This document shows, in pieces, positions 23,158 to 32,020 of a DNA stretch of 64,000 nt. Within the stretch, counting starts at the first letter, position 1. Every line of letters begins with the position of its first letter. Source of the DNA: Bog-473 sp036268485 (GTDB taxonomy: Bacteria > Actinomycetota > Acidimicrobiia > Acidimicrobiales > RAAP-2); NCBI GenBank assembly GCA_036268485.1, contig DATAUC010000042.1, positions 124,001 to 188,000 of the forward strand, written 5' to 3'. The notes under the pieces were generated by a model. It had not been told where the DNA came from, did not search any database, and saw only the letters and a list, made by a program, of their open reading frames with translations. A program made the translations under genes and the position numbers.

Positions 23158-25230
23158 GTGAGTGAGTTCGAGACGTCGCCTGACGTCGCCTTGGACGGCA
23201 GCGCCGAGCACCTGAAATTGCAATTGGAGCGGGCCCGGGTGGAACTGGCCGAGTTGCAGGCCCGCCGTTCCGCCGAGGCCTTCGCCGCCGCCGACGCACT
23301 GCACCACTACGACTTCTCGCAGGCCGCATTGGCCCGCCGCCTCCTGCAGGCCGAAGTGGACCTGGCGGCGCAGGAGGCTTATGTCGAGGCCATCCACCGG
23401 ACCCGGTTCTACCGTTACACGACGAAGCTGCGGAGTCTCTATTTCCTGAGGCGGACGGCCCGGAAAATGCCCGAACTGGTCGCCGGCGTCGTCCCTCCCG
23501 TCTCCCGGGCGGCGGAAGTCGATCCGTCGTACACGCTGTGGATCCAGACCTACGACACGCTGGACGAGGCGGCCCGTCAACGCCTGCGTGAGCGAGTGGC
23601 TGCCATGGCCGACCCGCCGCTCATTTCGGTCATCCTGCCCATCTACAACACGCCCATCCATTTCCTGACCGAGGCCATCGGCTCCATTCAGAACCAGATC
23701 TATACGCACTGGGAGCTGTGCATCGTCGACGACTGTTCGCCCGACCCGACCTTGGCTCCGGCCATGGAAGCGCTGGCCGCCCAGGATCCCCGCATCCGGT
23801 TCCAGCGTCGGGAGGAGAACGGCCACATCTCCGCCGCCTCCAACTCGGCCATCGACCTGGCCACCGGCACCTGGCTGGCTTTCCTGGACCACGACGACAT
23901 CCTGGCCGAGGCCGCGCTGGCCCTCTTCGCACTCAAGATCGCCGAGGACCCAGAGCTGGGCGTGATCTACAGCGACAAGGACAAGATCACCGAGGGCGGG
24001 CAGCGGCTGGAGCCCTTTTTCAAGACCGAATTCGATCCTTTACTGCTCCTGGCCCAGAACTACCTCTGCCATCTGGCCATGTACCGCAAGGATCTGGTCG
24101 ACGCGGTGGGCGGCTTCCGCCTGGGGTACGAGGGCAGCCAGGACTGGGATCTGGCCCTGCGGGTCACCGAGACCCTGCCCCGCCAACGGATCGCCCACAT
24201 CCCCCGGGTGCTGTACCACTGGCGGATCCATTCGGGGTCCACCGCCGGATCGCTCTCGGCCAAGTCGTACGCGGCCGATGCCGGGGAGCGCTCGGTGCGC
24301 GATCAGCTGGAACGCCTCGCTACTCCGGGCCAGATCATCCCGGTGCTCTCAACCGGTTGGAACCGGGTCAAGTGGGAATTGCCGGCGACACTGCCCAAGG
24401 TCAGCATCATCATCCCCACCCGCGACGGCACGTTCTTGCATCGTTGCCTCGACAGCATCCGTTTCCGCACCACGTACCCGAACTTCGAGATCGTCGTGGT
24501 GGACAACGGGAGCTTGACCTATTCGGTGCTCGAGTACCTGCAGACCAACCAGTCGTGGTTGACGGTCCTGCGCGATGAGCACCCCTTCAACTTCGCCGAC
24601 CTGAACAACCGCGCCGTGGCGCGCTGCGACGGGGAACTCGTCTGCCTCCTCAATGACGACACCGAAGTGCTCAACGGCGACTGGCTGCAGGAGATGGTGA
24701 GCCAGGTCGTGCAGCCGGGCGTGGGCGCCGTGGGGGCCAAGCTCTACTACGCCGACGGCCGGATCCAACATGCCGGCGTCGTGCTGGGCATGTTCGGGGT
24801 GGCCGGTCACGCCCTGCGCCTCAACGACCGCCTCTCCTTCGCCGATCAGGGCCGCATGCAACTGCCCCGCACCTACTCGGCCGTCACCGGAGCCTGCATG
24901 CTGGTGCGCCGCCAAGCCTGGGAGCAGGTCGGCGGCATGGACGCCATCAACCTCCCGGTGGCCTTCAATGACATCGACTTCTGTCTCCGGCTGGCCGAAG
25001 CGGGCTGGCGGACCGTCTTCACGCCCTTCGCCGAGCTCATCCACCACGAATCCGTGACCCGCGGCTCGGACATTGAGGGCGACCGCGTTCCTCACTTCGA
25101 AGTTGAAAAGCGCTACATGCACGAGCGCTGGGGCGCCGTCCTGCGCAATGACCCGGCCTACAACGTGAACCTCAGCCTGGCCGACGAAAACCTCCCGTTG
25201 GCCTGGCCGCCCCGCGCCGCGCCGCTCTAG
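23158..25230 (+). CDS. Bifunctional GT2 glycosyltransferase with two catalytic domains
   Basis: 690 residues. An N-terminal helical, probably coiled-coil segment (about 15-90) precedes GT2 domain A (about 155-390; ISVILPIYNTP, VDDCSPD, FLDHDDIL) and GT2 domain B (about 415-660; VSIIIPTRDGT, VVDNGS, LLNDDTEV, TGACMLVRR, FNDIDFCLRL). Tandem GT2 proteins of this type build O-antigen-like or rhamnan-like polymers, adding two sugars alternately; the sugars here are unknown. No membrane segments are visible, so it is cytoplasmic. Its stop overlaps that of the convergent GT4-like gene in CTAG. A sister protein is encoded at 26541-28262. Confidence 0.9.
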   Translation: MSEFETSPDVALDGSAEHLKLQLERARVELAELQARRSAEAFAAADALHHYDFSQAALARRLLQAEVDLAAQEAYVEAIHRTRFYRYTTKLRSLYFLRRTARKMPELVAGVVPPVSRAAEVDPSYTLWIQTYDTLDEAARQRLRERVAAMADPPLISVILPIYNTPIHFLTEAIGSIQNQIYTHWELCIVDDCSPDPTLAPAMEALAAQDPRIRFQRREENGHISAASNSAIDLATGTWLAFLDHDDILAEAALALFALKIAEDPELGVIYSDKDKITEGGQRLEPFFKTEFDPLLLLAQNYLCHLAMYRKDLVDAVGGFRLGYEGSQDWDLALRVTETLPRQRIAHIPRVLYHWRIHSGSTAGSLSAKSYAADAGERSVRDQLERLATPGQIIPVLSTGWNRVKWELPATLPKVSIIIPTRDGTFLHRCLDSIRFRTTYPNFEIVVVDNGSLTYSVLEYLQTNQSWLTVLRDEHPFNFADLNNRAVARCDGELVCLLNDDTEVLNGDWLQEMVSQVVQPGVGAVGAKLYYADGRIQHAGVVLGMFGVAGHALRLNDRLSFADQGRMQLPRTYSAVTGACMLVRRQAWEQVGGMDAINLPVAFNDIDFCLRLAEAGWRTVFTPFAELIHHESVTRGSDIEGDRVPHFEVEKRYMHERWGAVLRNDPAYNVNLSLADENLPLAWPPRAAPL

Positions 25231-26147
25231 CCCCTGAGGGCCTGGGCCACCTTGGCCACGAAGGCCGGCGGATCGCCGTACAACGGCTGGGCATAGGTCA
25301 GCCCCGCCTCTGACAGGGCCCGGCGCCGATCGGGGTCGCCTACCCGGGTCACGGCGTCGATGAGTTCGGCCATGGTGTCGAACATCAGACCGGCACCCGA
25401 CTGCGCATGAGCGGCTGCGGCGGCCGCCTGACCGGGCACGATGATCGGCGTGCCGAAGAGCAGCGACTCCACGCATTCACGGGCGATGAAGGCTCCGGGG
25501 GCCAGGTCGACGCAGACACTGGCGTGCGCCATCAGTCGCCACAGGTCGGTGCGTGAGTCCACCCCGACGACGCCACGCCGGGCGCGGCCGCGCCAGACGG
25601 TCGCTTCCGCCCGCTCGACCACGACCACGTCGGCCGACGGCAGGGCGGCGGTCAGCCAGGCCGCTTCGGCCGGCGGTTCGGATTGGGATTCGGTCCGACC
25701 CGAGAGGATGAGGACGTAGTCGACGAAGCCCAACCCGTTGTGCCGGTGGGTGGCGGCCAACGGGTTGACCGGCACGTGGAGACCGAGCTCGGCACCCGGC
25801 GCCGCCGAGTTCGGCACGAGGGTCAAGCGTTCGCCCCCGGTGGTCCCCAACAATTCCCCGGTGCTGTCCACGGCAAAGAGGCGGCCCGACCCTTCGAGGC
25901 GGCCCAGCATCTGCTCGTCGCCGGGGCGCAGTTCGTCCACAATGACGGGGGCGCCGGCCGGGACTGAGGACGGCCACGTCGGCTTGAGGTCGAAAGCGCC
26001 GTCGGCCCGGACCCCCTCCTCTAACCCGGGCACCACCACGTGCACGGGACCACGCCGTGAGACGGCTCCGGCCAGAGTGCGGATGACGTAGGACAGTTCC
26101 GAACCCGCCTGCCAGTGATGGCTCAGGACCAGGGTCGAGTCACCCAT
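25227..26147 (-). CDS. GT4-like glycosyltransferase
   Basis: About 306 residues. The C-terminal half resembles a GT-B fold donor domain: LMAHASVCVDLAPGAFIARECVESLLFGTPIIVPGQAAAAAAH, with the E-x(5-7)-G-x-P pattern that contacts the nucleotide sugar, then a GLMFDTMAELIDAV end. The N-terminal Rossmann half is poorly conserved. ATG 26147 is preferred over 26162 because it lies after the alternative leader codons and overlaps the end of the coiled-coil gene (26140) as translationally coupled genes do. It belongs to the 25.2-28.3 kb minus-strand glycan operon. Confidence 0.75.
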   Translation of the reverse strand: MGDSTLVLSHHWQAGSELSYVIRTLAGAVSRRGPVHVVVPGLEEGVRADGAFDLKPTWPSSVPAGAPVIVDELRPGDEQMLGRLEGSGRLFAVDSTGELLGTTGGERLTLVPNSAAPGAELGLHVPVNPLAATHRHNGLGFVDYVLILSGRTESQSEPPAEAAWLTAALPSADVVVVERAEATVWRGRARRGVVGVDSRTDLWRLMAHASVCVDLAPGAFIARECVESLLFGTPIIVPGQAAAAAAHAQSGAGLMFDTMAELIDAVTRVGDPDRRRALSEAGLTYAQPLYGDPPAFVAKVAQALRG

Positions 26148-26568
26148 CGCGCATGGTGGCACGGAGCTGGGCCAGGTCGGCTCGCAGCCGTGTGATGTCC
26201 TCTCCGTACGAGGTGGCCACGTCCTCCATCAGCACTTCCTGGGTGGACAACCGGTCGGCCAGCTCGTCGCAGCGGACGGCCAGCGCGTCGACCGCCCTGA
26301 TGAGGGCTCCGACCAATTCGTGGTCGCCTCGACCAGGGCTGAGGATCCGGCGCACCTTGTCGAGCACTCGTCGCCCCACCCCGCTGGGGGTGGCGTTGGC
26401 GTTCGGCCCGTGCAGCGCGGCCCAGTCCAGATGGAGGCTGCGTACGGCGTCACCGCCGCGCACGTGGGGCAGCGGTGGTGGCGCGTCAGCCGGGCGGCTC
26501 AACATTCGGGGCGCTCCACCGGCGTCGATCGGGCCGGGATTCACGGCCGGGCGAGGGTCGAGCGCCAT
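26140..26568 (-). CDS. Coiled-coil protein of unknown function in a glycan operon
   Basis: 142 residues. The N-terminal half is Pro/Ala-rich and without recognisable domain; about 63-80 (GVGRRVLDKVRRILSP) is basic and amphipathic, and about 85-140 is heptad-like (ELVGALIRAVDALAVRCDEL and onward). ATG 26568 has the Shine-Dalgarno AAGGAG eleven bases upstream and overlaps the 3' end of the GT2 gene by 28 bases. The much longer open frame upstream in the same phase is a shadow of that GT2 gene. It may be a scaffold or chain-length partner of the neighbouring transferases; that is inference only. Confidence 0.65.
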   Translation of the reverse strand: MALDPRPAVNPGPIDAGGAPRMLSRPADAPPPLPHVRGGDAVRSLHLDWAALHGPNANATPSGVGRRVLDKVRRILSPGRGDHELVGALIRAVDALAVRCDELADRLSTQEVLMEDVATSYGEDITRLRADLAQLRATMRDG

Positions 26569-28262
26569 TGTTGCCACCACTCCTTCTCGCCGGGTCCGCG
26601 CAATGCGCACGAAGAGTCTACGCGGGTGAGTCTCGGATTGAAGAAGGGATCGCCGGCCAGAATGGACGCCTCCCAGCGGTCGATGAAGTTGACGATGTCC
26701 CGCACGTCTCCCGCCGTACCCCGGCTGGGAGACTCGTAGTGCACGAGTTCGACCGCCGGATCGACCAGCACCCGCCAGCCCGCCCGTTGCGCTCGCAGGC
26801 AGTAGTCGACATCGTTGAGGTCGACACCGAGCGACTCGTCGAAGCCGCCCAGGGCGTCGAAGACCTGACGCCGCGAGGCCAGGCAGGCTCCGGTCACGGC
26901 GGCGCACTCCCGGGTGAGTACGGCCATCTGCAGGTAGCCCTGCCGGTCGGCTTCCAGGCCGACCAGTACGTGTCCTGCCGCCCCCCCCATGCCCAACACC
27001 ACGCCACAATGCTGGACACGCCGGTCGGGGTAGAGCAGCCGGGCCCCCACCACACCGACCTCAGGGCGCAGGGCCTGGGCGCACAAGGTGGACAGCCAGC
27101 CGGGCGTGGTGGCTTCGATGTCGTTGTTGAGAAAAACCAGCACGTCGCCGCCGGCCGTGCCGGCCGCGGTGTTGTTCAGGGCGGCCCAATTGAACGGCCG
27201 GTCGTCGCTGAGCCGGTGCACATCGGGTCGGGACGAGAGGGCGTCGAGCAGGGTGGCGGTCTCGGGTTGGCGCGAGCCGTTGTCGATGAGCAGGTACTCG
27301 ACGGCGATGTCGCCCCTGGTGGCGTCGACCGAGTCGATGCAGGTACGCAGGAATCGGGGTTCATCGCGCAGCGGGATGATGATGCTGGCCGTACAGGGCC
27401 CGGCCAGGTGATGGGAGATGTGGAAGGTGTGGGGCGCTGGACCATCCGTCACGGTGGCGGCCATGCCGCGCCGGGCCAGCGCGCTGACCACCGGCTCGCC
27501 ATCGGTCGGGCGTTGGTCGTCGCCCAGCGTCCGATGGCACAGGACTTCGGGGACATGGACGACCCGGTCGGCCGCCTCACAGGCGCGCAGGGCCAGATCG
27601 TGTTCGACGGCGGACGTCTCGCCGGCCGGTTGGGCCAGCAGCCGGTCCACCAGCTCGGCGCCGAGGGCCAGGGGTCGACCGGTGTAGGGCGATGAGAGGA
27701 GGAAGTCGGGTGAGTAGGCGGGCTTGAGTCGGGGCAGACCGAGCGAACCATCGGCCAGCCGGCAGTCCTCGTCGGCATAGGCCACACCGGCGGGGGAGAG
27801 TGCGGCGCCCAGGAGATCGACGGCGTCGGGGGCCCAGAGGTCTCCCGGGAAGATCACCGCCACCGGCGATGATCCGTGCTGGGCCAGGCCCAGCCGCAGC
27901 ATGGCGACCGCGGTGCTCGCACCGTCGACGGCGGTGATGCGGACCCGCTGGCTCGAGTGCCGTACGCCCGATACGGCCAGTATGGACGTCACGTCGGTGT
28001 TGATGCTGTCGTGGGTCACGATGGTGAGCGTCCAACGGGCCACCGTCTGGCGCTCCAAGCTGCGTAAGGTCTCGACGGTCTGCGGCGGGGCTGGACCATC
28101 GACCACCATGACCAGGTGCAGCGGCGGCGTGCCCGTCGCGGGGGCCCGGGCGACGCGGGCCGCTTCATGGCGTACGGCCCAGCTGGCGTAGGCGGTTGGA
28201 TCCTGCGCCACATCCGGCGGCAGTGGCGGAAGCGCTCGCGGCGCGAAGAGCACCCGTTCCAC
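26541..28262 (-). CDS. Double GT2 glycosyltransferase (first domain degenerate)
   Basis: 573 residues. The N-terminal part (about 45-250) retains the GT2 outline (LHLVMVVDGPAPPQTVETLRSL, IFPGDLWAPDAVDLL) but lacks a clear DxD; the C-terminal GT2 domain (about 290-540) is canonical with SIIIPLRDEP, LLIDNGS, FLNNDIEA, TGACLASRR and DLNDVDYCLRAQRAG. It resembles the second half of the 23158 protein and probably extends the same polymer. GTG 28262 has TAGATT six bases upstream, consistent with a leaderless mRNA. It is first in the minus-strand operon with the coiled-coil and GT4-like genes. Confidence 0.87.
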   Translation of the reverse strand: MERVLFAPRALPPLPPDVAQDPTAYASWAVRHEAARVARAPATGTPPLHLVMVVDGPAPPQTVETLRSLERQTVARWTLTIVTHDSINTDVTSILAVSGVRHSSQRVRITAVDGASTAVAMLRLGLAQHGSSPVAVIFPGDLWAPDAVDLLGAALSPAGVAYADEDCRLADGSLGLPRLKPAYSPDFLLSSPYTGRPLALGAELVDRLLAQPAGETSAVEHDLALRACEAADRVVHVPEVLCHRTLGDDQRPTDGEPVVSALARRGMAATVTDGPAPHTFHISHHLAGPCTASIIIPLRDEPRFLRTCIDSVDATRGDIAVEYLLIDNGSRQPETATLLDALSSRPDVHRLSDDRPFNWAALNNTAAGTAGGDVLVFLNNDIEATTPGWLSTLCAQALRPEVGVVGARLLYPDRRVQHCGVVLGMGGAAGHVLVGLEADRQGYLQMAVLTRECAAVTGACLASRRQVFDALGGFDESLGVDLNDVDYCLRAQRAGWRVLVDPAVELVHYESPSRGTAGDVRDIVNFIDRWEASILAGDPFFNPRLTRVDSSCALRGPGEKEWWQQWRSTLARP

Positions 28263-28268
28263 GCTGGC

Positions 28269-28274
28269 AATCTA
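28269..28274 (-). promoter_or_regulatory. Putative -10 (TAGATT) for the minus-strand glycan operon
   Basis: Minus-strand TAGATT ends six bases before GTG 28262. It faces the CACGAT element of the aminotransferase within a 77-base divergent spacer. Confidence 0.5.
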
Positions 28275-28327
28275 CCGGACAGCCGTGAGCGACACGGGCG
28301 CGTTGGCGCCGATGTACGCCGACCTGC

Positions 28328-28333
28328 CACGAT
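28328..28333 (+). promoter_or_regulatory. Putative -10 (CACGAT) for the aminotransferase operon
   Basis: CACGAT ends six bases before GTG 28340. The first base departs from TANNNT, but the spacing is the same as for the other leaderless candidates here. Confidence 0.35.
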
Positions 28334-28339
28334 GCGCGG

Positions 28340-29437
28340 GTGCCGATAACCGACCGTCTCCTGATGGGGCCAGGTCCCTCCAATCCCTACCCCGAGGTGA
28401 CGCTGGCCCTGGCCCGGCCGGTGCTGGGCCATCTCGACCCGGAATTCCTCACCCTGCTGGATGCGACGAACGATCGGCTCCGCCAGGTCTTCGCCTCCAG
28501 CCATGCGCTGACCTTGCCGATCAGCGGGACCGGCTCGGCCGGCATGGAAGCCTCCTTCGTCAACTTCGTCCGGCCCGGTGACCCGGTGGTGATCGGGGTC
28601 AACGGTGTCTTCGGCGAGCGCATGTGCGAGGTGGCGCGGCGGGCCGGTGCCTCGGTGATCAGGGTCGACGCCCCCTGGGGTACCGCCCTCGACCCCGAGC
28701 AGCTGCTGGCCGCCCACCCGGATCCCGCCATCATCGGAATCGTGCACGCCGAGACCTCGACCGGGATCCGCAACGACATCGCACCGCTCGGCGCGGGCAA
28801 GGGGAACGCACTCTTGCTGGTCGACATGGTCACTTCCCTCGGCGGCATCGCCACCGAGGTCGATGCGTGGGGCGTGGACATCGCCTACAGCGGCACCCAG
28901 AAGTGCCTGGGTGTGCCGCCGGGACTCTCGCCGCTCACCGTGTCCGAGACGGCACGGTCGCGTCTGGTCGCCCAGCCTTCGAGCTGGTACCTCGATCTCA
29001 ACCTGCTGTCGCGCTACGTCGAAGGCGGCGAAGGCGGCGGCCGGGTGTACCACCACACGGCTCCGGTGGTCATGGTGGCCGCCCTGCACGCCGGACTCGG
29101 CGCCATCCTCGACGAAGGCCTCGAGCAGGCCCGCCAACGCCACGCCGACTGCGGGGACCGCCTCCAGCGTGGACTCGAGGCGCTGGGGCTCGAACTCTTT
29201 GCTGACGCCGATCATCGCCTGCCTCAGCTCACCACCGTCCGGATTCCCGATCTGACCGGTGGGCAGACCGAAGCCGACATCCGGGCCACCCTGCTCTCGG
29301 CGTACGGCATTGAAATCGGCGGCGGGGCCGGGCAGTTGGCCGGCCAGGTCTGGCGCATCGGATGCATGGGCCATACGGCGCGTCGGCGCAATGTGGTCAC
29401 ACTGCTCGGAGCCCTGGCCGAGGTCCTGGGCCGATGA
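28340..29437 (+). CDS. Class V PLP-dependent aminotransferase (serine/alanine-glyoxylate type)
   Basis: 365 residues. The N-terminal LLMGPGPSNPYPEV, the cofactor loop SGTGSAGMEA, HAETSTGIRNDIAPL, the Asp of LLVDMVTSLGG and the Schiff-base Lys188 in SGTQKCLGVPPG place it in the serine-pyruvate / alanine-glyoxylate aminotransferase group. Likely substrates are glyoxylate or pyruvate with serine or alanine, but phosphonate or purine-catabolism relatives share these motifs. GTG 28340; the stop overlaps the next gene as ATGA. Confidence 0.92.
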   Translation: MPITDRLLMGPGPSNPYPEVTLALARPVLGHLDPEFLTLLDATNDRLRQVFASSHALTLPISGTGSAGMEASFVNFVRPGDPVVIGVNGVFGERMCEVARRAGASVIRVDAPWGTALDPEQLLAAHPDPAIIGIVHAETSTGIRNDIAPLGAGKGNALLLVDMVTSLGGIATEVDAWGVDIAYSGTQKCLGVPPGLSPLTVSETARSRLVAQPSSWYLDLNLLSRYVEGGEGGGRVYHHTAPVVMVAALHAGLGAILDEGLEQARQRHADCGDRLQRGLEALGLELFADADHRLPQLTTVRIPDLTGGQTEADIRATLLSAYGIEIGGGAGQLAGQVWRIGCMGHTARRRNVVTLLGALAEVLGR

Positions 29438-30054
29438 GCGCCGCCCGATCGATGCGGCACGCTCCGTTGGAGTTGCGCGGCCAGCGGGTGCTCCTGCGCT
29501 CACTGACCGAGCATGACTTTGACGAGTGGCACGAGGTGCGGACCCGTTGTGCGCCGTGGCTTCTGCGTTGGGAGCCGCGGCCCAAGGGCGCCCCGGTGCC
29601 TTCCGAGGACCGACCCAGCTTCGCCGCCCGCTGCGGCATCCGCGAGCGCGAACGGCACCTGGGCAGCGGCTACGGCTTCGGCATCTTCGTGGGCGAGCGC
29701 TTCGCCGGGGAGGTGACGCTTTCGTCCATCCAGCGCGGCCCCTTCCAGAGCGCCTTCATCGGCTATTGGATCGACGAAGCGCTGGCCGGGCGGGGCCTGG
29801 TCCCCGAGTCGGTGGTGGTGACGTTGCGGTTTGCCTTCGAGGCCATCTCGCTGCACCGGGTGGAGATCTCCATCATTCCGAGAAACCAGGCCAGCCGGCG
29901 GGTGGTGGAGAAGCTCGGGATCCGTATGGAGGGCATCGCCGAGCGCTTCTTGGAGATCGACGGCGTATGGGAGGACCATGCCCGCTACGCCATCACCTCA
30001 GAGGAGTGGGCGGTGCGGGAGGCCGAACTGGTGACGGAATGGCTGAACGATTAG
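29434..30054 (+). CDS. GNAT acetyltransferase, RimJ/RimL family
   Basis: 206 residues. Typical RimJ-like blocks: LRGQRVLLRSLTEHDFDEW, WEPRPKG, FGIFVGERFAGEVTLSSI, the acetyl-CoA region GYWIDEALAGRGLVPESVVVTL, HRVEISIIPRNQASRRVVEKLG and FLEIDGVWEDHARYAIT. These enzymes acetylate N-termini of ribosomal or other proteins, or small amines; the target here is unknown. Coupled to the aminotransferase by ATGA. Its TAG overlaps the TAA of the convergent SDR in TTAG. Confidence 0.9.
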   Translation: MSAARSMRHAPLELRGQRVLLRSLTEHDFDEWHEVRTRCAPWLLRWEPRPKGAPVPSEDRPSFAARCGIRERERHLGSGYGFGIFVGERFAGEVTLSSIQRGPFQSAFIGYWIDEALAGRGLVPESVVVTLRFAFEAISLHRVEISIIPRNQASRRVVEKLGIRMEGIAERFLEIDGVWEDHARYAITSEEWAVREAELVTEWLND

Positions 30055-31088
30055 GAATCGACCCCGCCGGTCACCGACGGTGAATGGCGGAAGAACTGCT
30101 CGACGTCGTGCTCGTAGGTGTAGGACGACGGCGTCTTGCCGGCTGAACGGCGCAGGCGCAGGGCCCGGATGAAACTCTCCACGGCGCCGGCGCTGGTGGC
30201 CTGGTAGTCGAACCCGGTGGCGGCCAGCCGGCGGGTATCGACGCCGCGGCCATAGCGCAGCAGGTCTTCGAGCTCGCCCGGCAGGTCGAACAGGCGCGAG
30301 AGCGGTCGGATCTTCAACGGCGTGAACGGTGAGAGCGGGACCAGGCGGGTACCGCAGATACTGGCCACTTCGCTCCAGGGCAACCGACCGCCGCCGGCCA
30401 CGTTGTAGAGCCCCGGGACACTGCCCCGGGTGACGTGCAGGAGCGCCCGCACGACGTCGTCCTCTTCCACGAACTGGAGGAGCGGGTCGAAGCCGAAAAT
30501 GGAGGGACAGAGTGGACGCGACAGGTTGCGGCTGATCGGAGTGGCCAGGTGGGTGCCCAGCACGTTGGCGAAGCGCAGCACGGTGACCAGCGTGGCCGGG
30601 TTGTCCTCGGAGAAGTCGCGCACCAGTCCCTCGGCTTCAATGAGGGCGCGCTCCACACTGTTGCGCGCGGGCGACCCCCGCGGCGTGTCCTCGTGGAAGG
30701 TGGAGGGATCACGCGCCGAGGAGCCGTAGACCAGGGTCGACGACTTCACCACGATGTGGCGTACCGACGAGCCGGCGGCGCCGGCGGCGGCCAGGAGGTT
30801 CATGGTCCCGATGACGTTGATCTCGTGCATGGCCCGGTTGGAGACGGTGGCCGAGTTGGTCACCATGAACGTGTGCAGGATGGTGTCGACCTGGGTCGCC
30901 TTCACGATGCGGTTGAGGATGGAGTAGGCCTGGTCGGCCCGCACGAACTCAGCCCGTTCGAAGGGGACCGACGGTGTGCTGGCCCCCATGCCCAGGATCA
31001 CATCCATGCTGGGATCGGCTTCGAGTGCCTGCACCATGCGGCCGCCCCAGAAGGTGTCGGCCCCGGTGACCAGGACGCGTCGGGCCAT
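30051..31088 (-). CDS. NAD-dependent epimerase/dehydratase-family SDR
   Basis: 345 residues, extended SDR. The Rossmann start is VLVTGADTFWGGRMVQAL, a variant of the TGxxGxxG motif with F-W in the middle. The catalytic region has SSTLVYGSS but the expected YxxxK is replaced by the SPARNSVERALIE segment, so classic epimerase chemistry is doubtful; it may bind NAD(P) for another purpose. The C-terminal part ends with a basic and aromatic tail. It lies two bases downstream of the acyltransferase gene on the same strand, and such SDR-acyltransferase pairs occur in actinobacterial lipid loci (inference). Confidence 0.82.
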   Translation of the reverse strand: MARRVLVTGADTFWGGRMVQALEADPSMDVILGMGASTPSVPFERAEFVRADQAYSILNRIVKATQVDTILHTFMVTNSATVSNRAMHEINVIGTMNLLAAAGAAGSSVRHIVVKSSTLVYGSSARDPSTFHEDTPRGSPARNSVERALIEAEGLVRDFSEDNPATLVTVLRFANVLGTHLATPISRNLSRPLCPSIFGFDPLLQFVEEDDVVRALLHVTRGSVPGLYNVAGGGRLPWSEVASICGTRLVPLSPFTPLKIRPLSRLFDLPGELEDLLRYGRGVDTRRLAATGFDYQATSAGAVESFIRALRLRRSAGKTPSSYTYEHDVEQFFRHSPSVTGGVDS

Positions 31089-31090
31089 GC

Positions 31091-31972
31091 TCAGCCGAAC
31101 CAGACGCTGCGCCGGTCCCGCAACATGTCGTAGACGGATTCTTGGAGTTGGGCCCGGATCTTCTCCGCTTCTTCCATGATCCGGCTCTTGGAGTAGCGGT
31201 CCTGGTCCGGCGGTACGTCGAACGTGATGGGGTCGAGCACCCGCAGCTTGAATTTCGCCGGGAACGGCATGACGACCCCGAGCGGACCCATGGTCAGCAG
31301 GTTGGCCGTGATCGGGAAGTAGGGCAGGCCGAGCGCCTTGGCCACGGTGGGCAGCCGGAAGAGCACGGGCATGGCTTCCTCTGAACCGATGACGGCGATG
31401 GGGATGACCGGAACGCCGGCCCGCATGGCGATCTCAATGAAGCCACCACGGCCGAAGCGGCGCAGTTGGTAGCGGTCGGTGAAGGACTTCGACGGACCCT
31501 TGGTCCCCTCGGGGAAGACCAGCGCCAGTTGCTGCTGCTCCTTCAACAGGCGGTAGGCGTTGGCCGGCCGGGCTGACACCCCACCGGCGCGGGCCCACAG
31601 CGTGCCCACCACCGGCACCGTGCGGAAGAAATAGTCGGCCAAGCCGTAGACGGCGCGCTGGAGCTCCTTCTCAATGCCGTGCATGATCACCGGGGCATCG
31701 GAAGGGATGGCGCCGGCGTGGTTGGCCACCAGCAGGGCTCCGCCCTCGGCCGGGATTTTCTCCAAGCCTTCCCACTCCACCCGGAACCACTTCGAATAAA
31801 GCGGCTCGTACAGGGTGCGGGCGAGGGCCCTCATCTTTTCGGAGCGACCCCATTCGTCGACGTCGGAGAGCCGGGGGTCGGCCAGCGGCTCGGGCACCTC
31901 GGCCGGGATCCGGATGGGAACGATGGCCGTCGAGCGCTTTTTCTCCGAAGTGACAGGGCGCCCGTTGGTCAC
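31091..31972 (-). CDS. PlsC-family 1-acylglycerol-3-phosphate (lysophospholipid) acyltransferase
   Basis: 293 residues. Motif I reads ANHAGAIPSDAP, keeping the NHxxxxxD layout (His plus Asp), motif II GTLWARAGGVSA, motif III FPEGTKG, and motif IV VPVIPIAVIGSEE. It should transfer an acyl group to a lysophospholipid or related acceptor at the inner membrane face. No N-terminal membrane helix is obvious. GTG 31972 is supported by TACCAT six bases upstream. It is followed directly by the SDR, suggesting a two-gene lipid unit. Confidence 0.9.
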   Translation of the reverse strand: MTNGRPVTSEKKRSTAIVPIRIPAEVPEPLADPRLSDVDEWGRSEKMRALARTLYEPLYSKWFRVEWEGLEKIPAEGGALLVANHAGAIPSDAPVIMHGIEKELQRAVYGLADYFFRTVPVVGTLWARAGGVSARPANAYRLLKEQQQLALVFPEGTKGPSKSFTDRYQLRRFGRGGFIEIAMRAGVPVIPIAVIGSEEAMPVLFRLPTVAKALGLPYFPITANLLTMGPLGVVMPFPAKFKLRVLDPITFDVPPDQDRYSKSRIMEEAEKIRAQLQESVYDMLRDRRSVWFG

Positions 31973-31978
31973 CCCGAC

Positions 31979-31984
31979 ATGGTA
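31979..31984 (-). promoter_or_regulatory. Putative -10 (TACCAT) for the acyltransferase-SDR unit
   Basis: Minus-strand TACCAT ends six bases before GTG 31972, again the leaderless spacing. Confidence 0.45.
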
Positions 31985-32020
31985 CCGAGCATCGGTCCCG
32001 AACTTTTACGGGCCGGATCC

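Noticed and set aside
26569..27009. Longer version of the coiled-coil gene, starting at 27009
   Set aside because: The added part is a shadow of the GT2 gene; ATG 26568 has an AAGGAG and the recognisable protein begins there.
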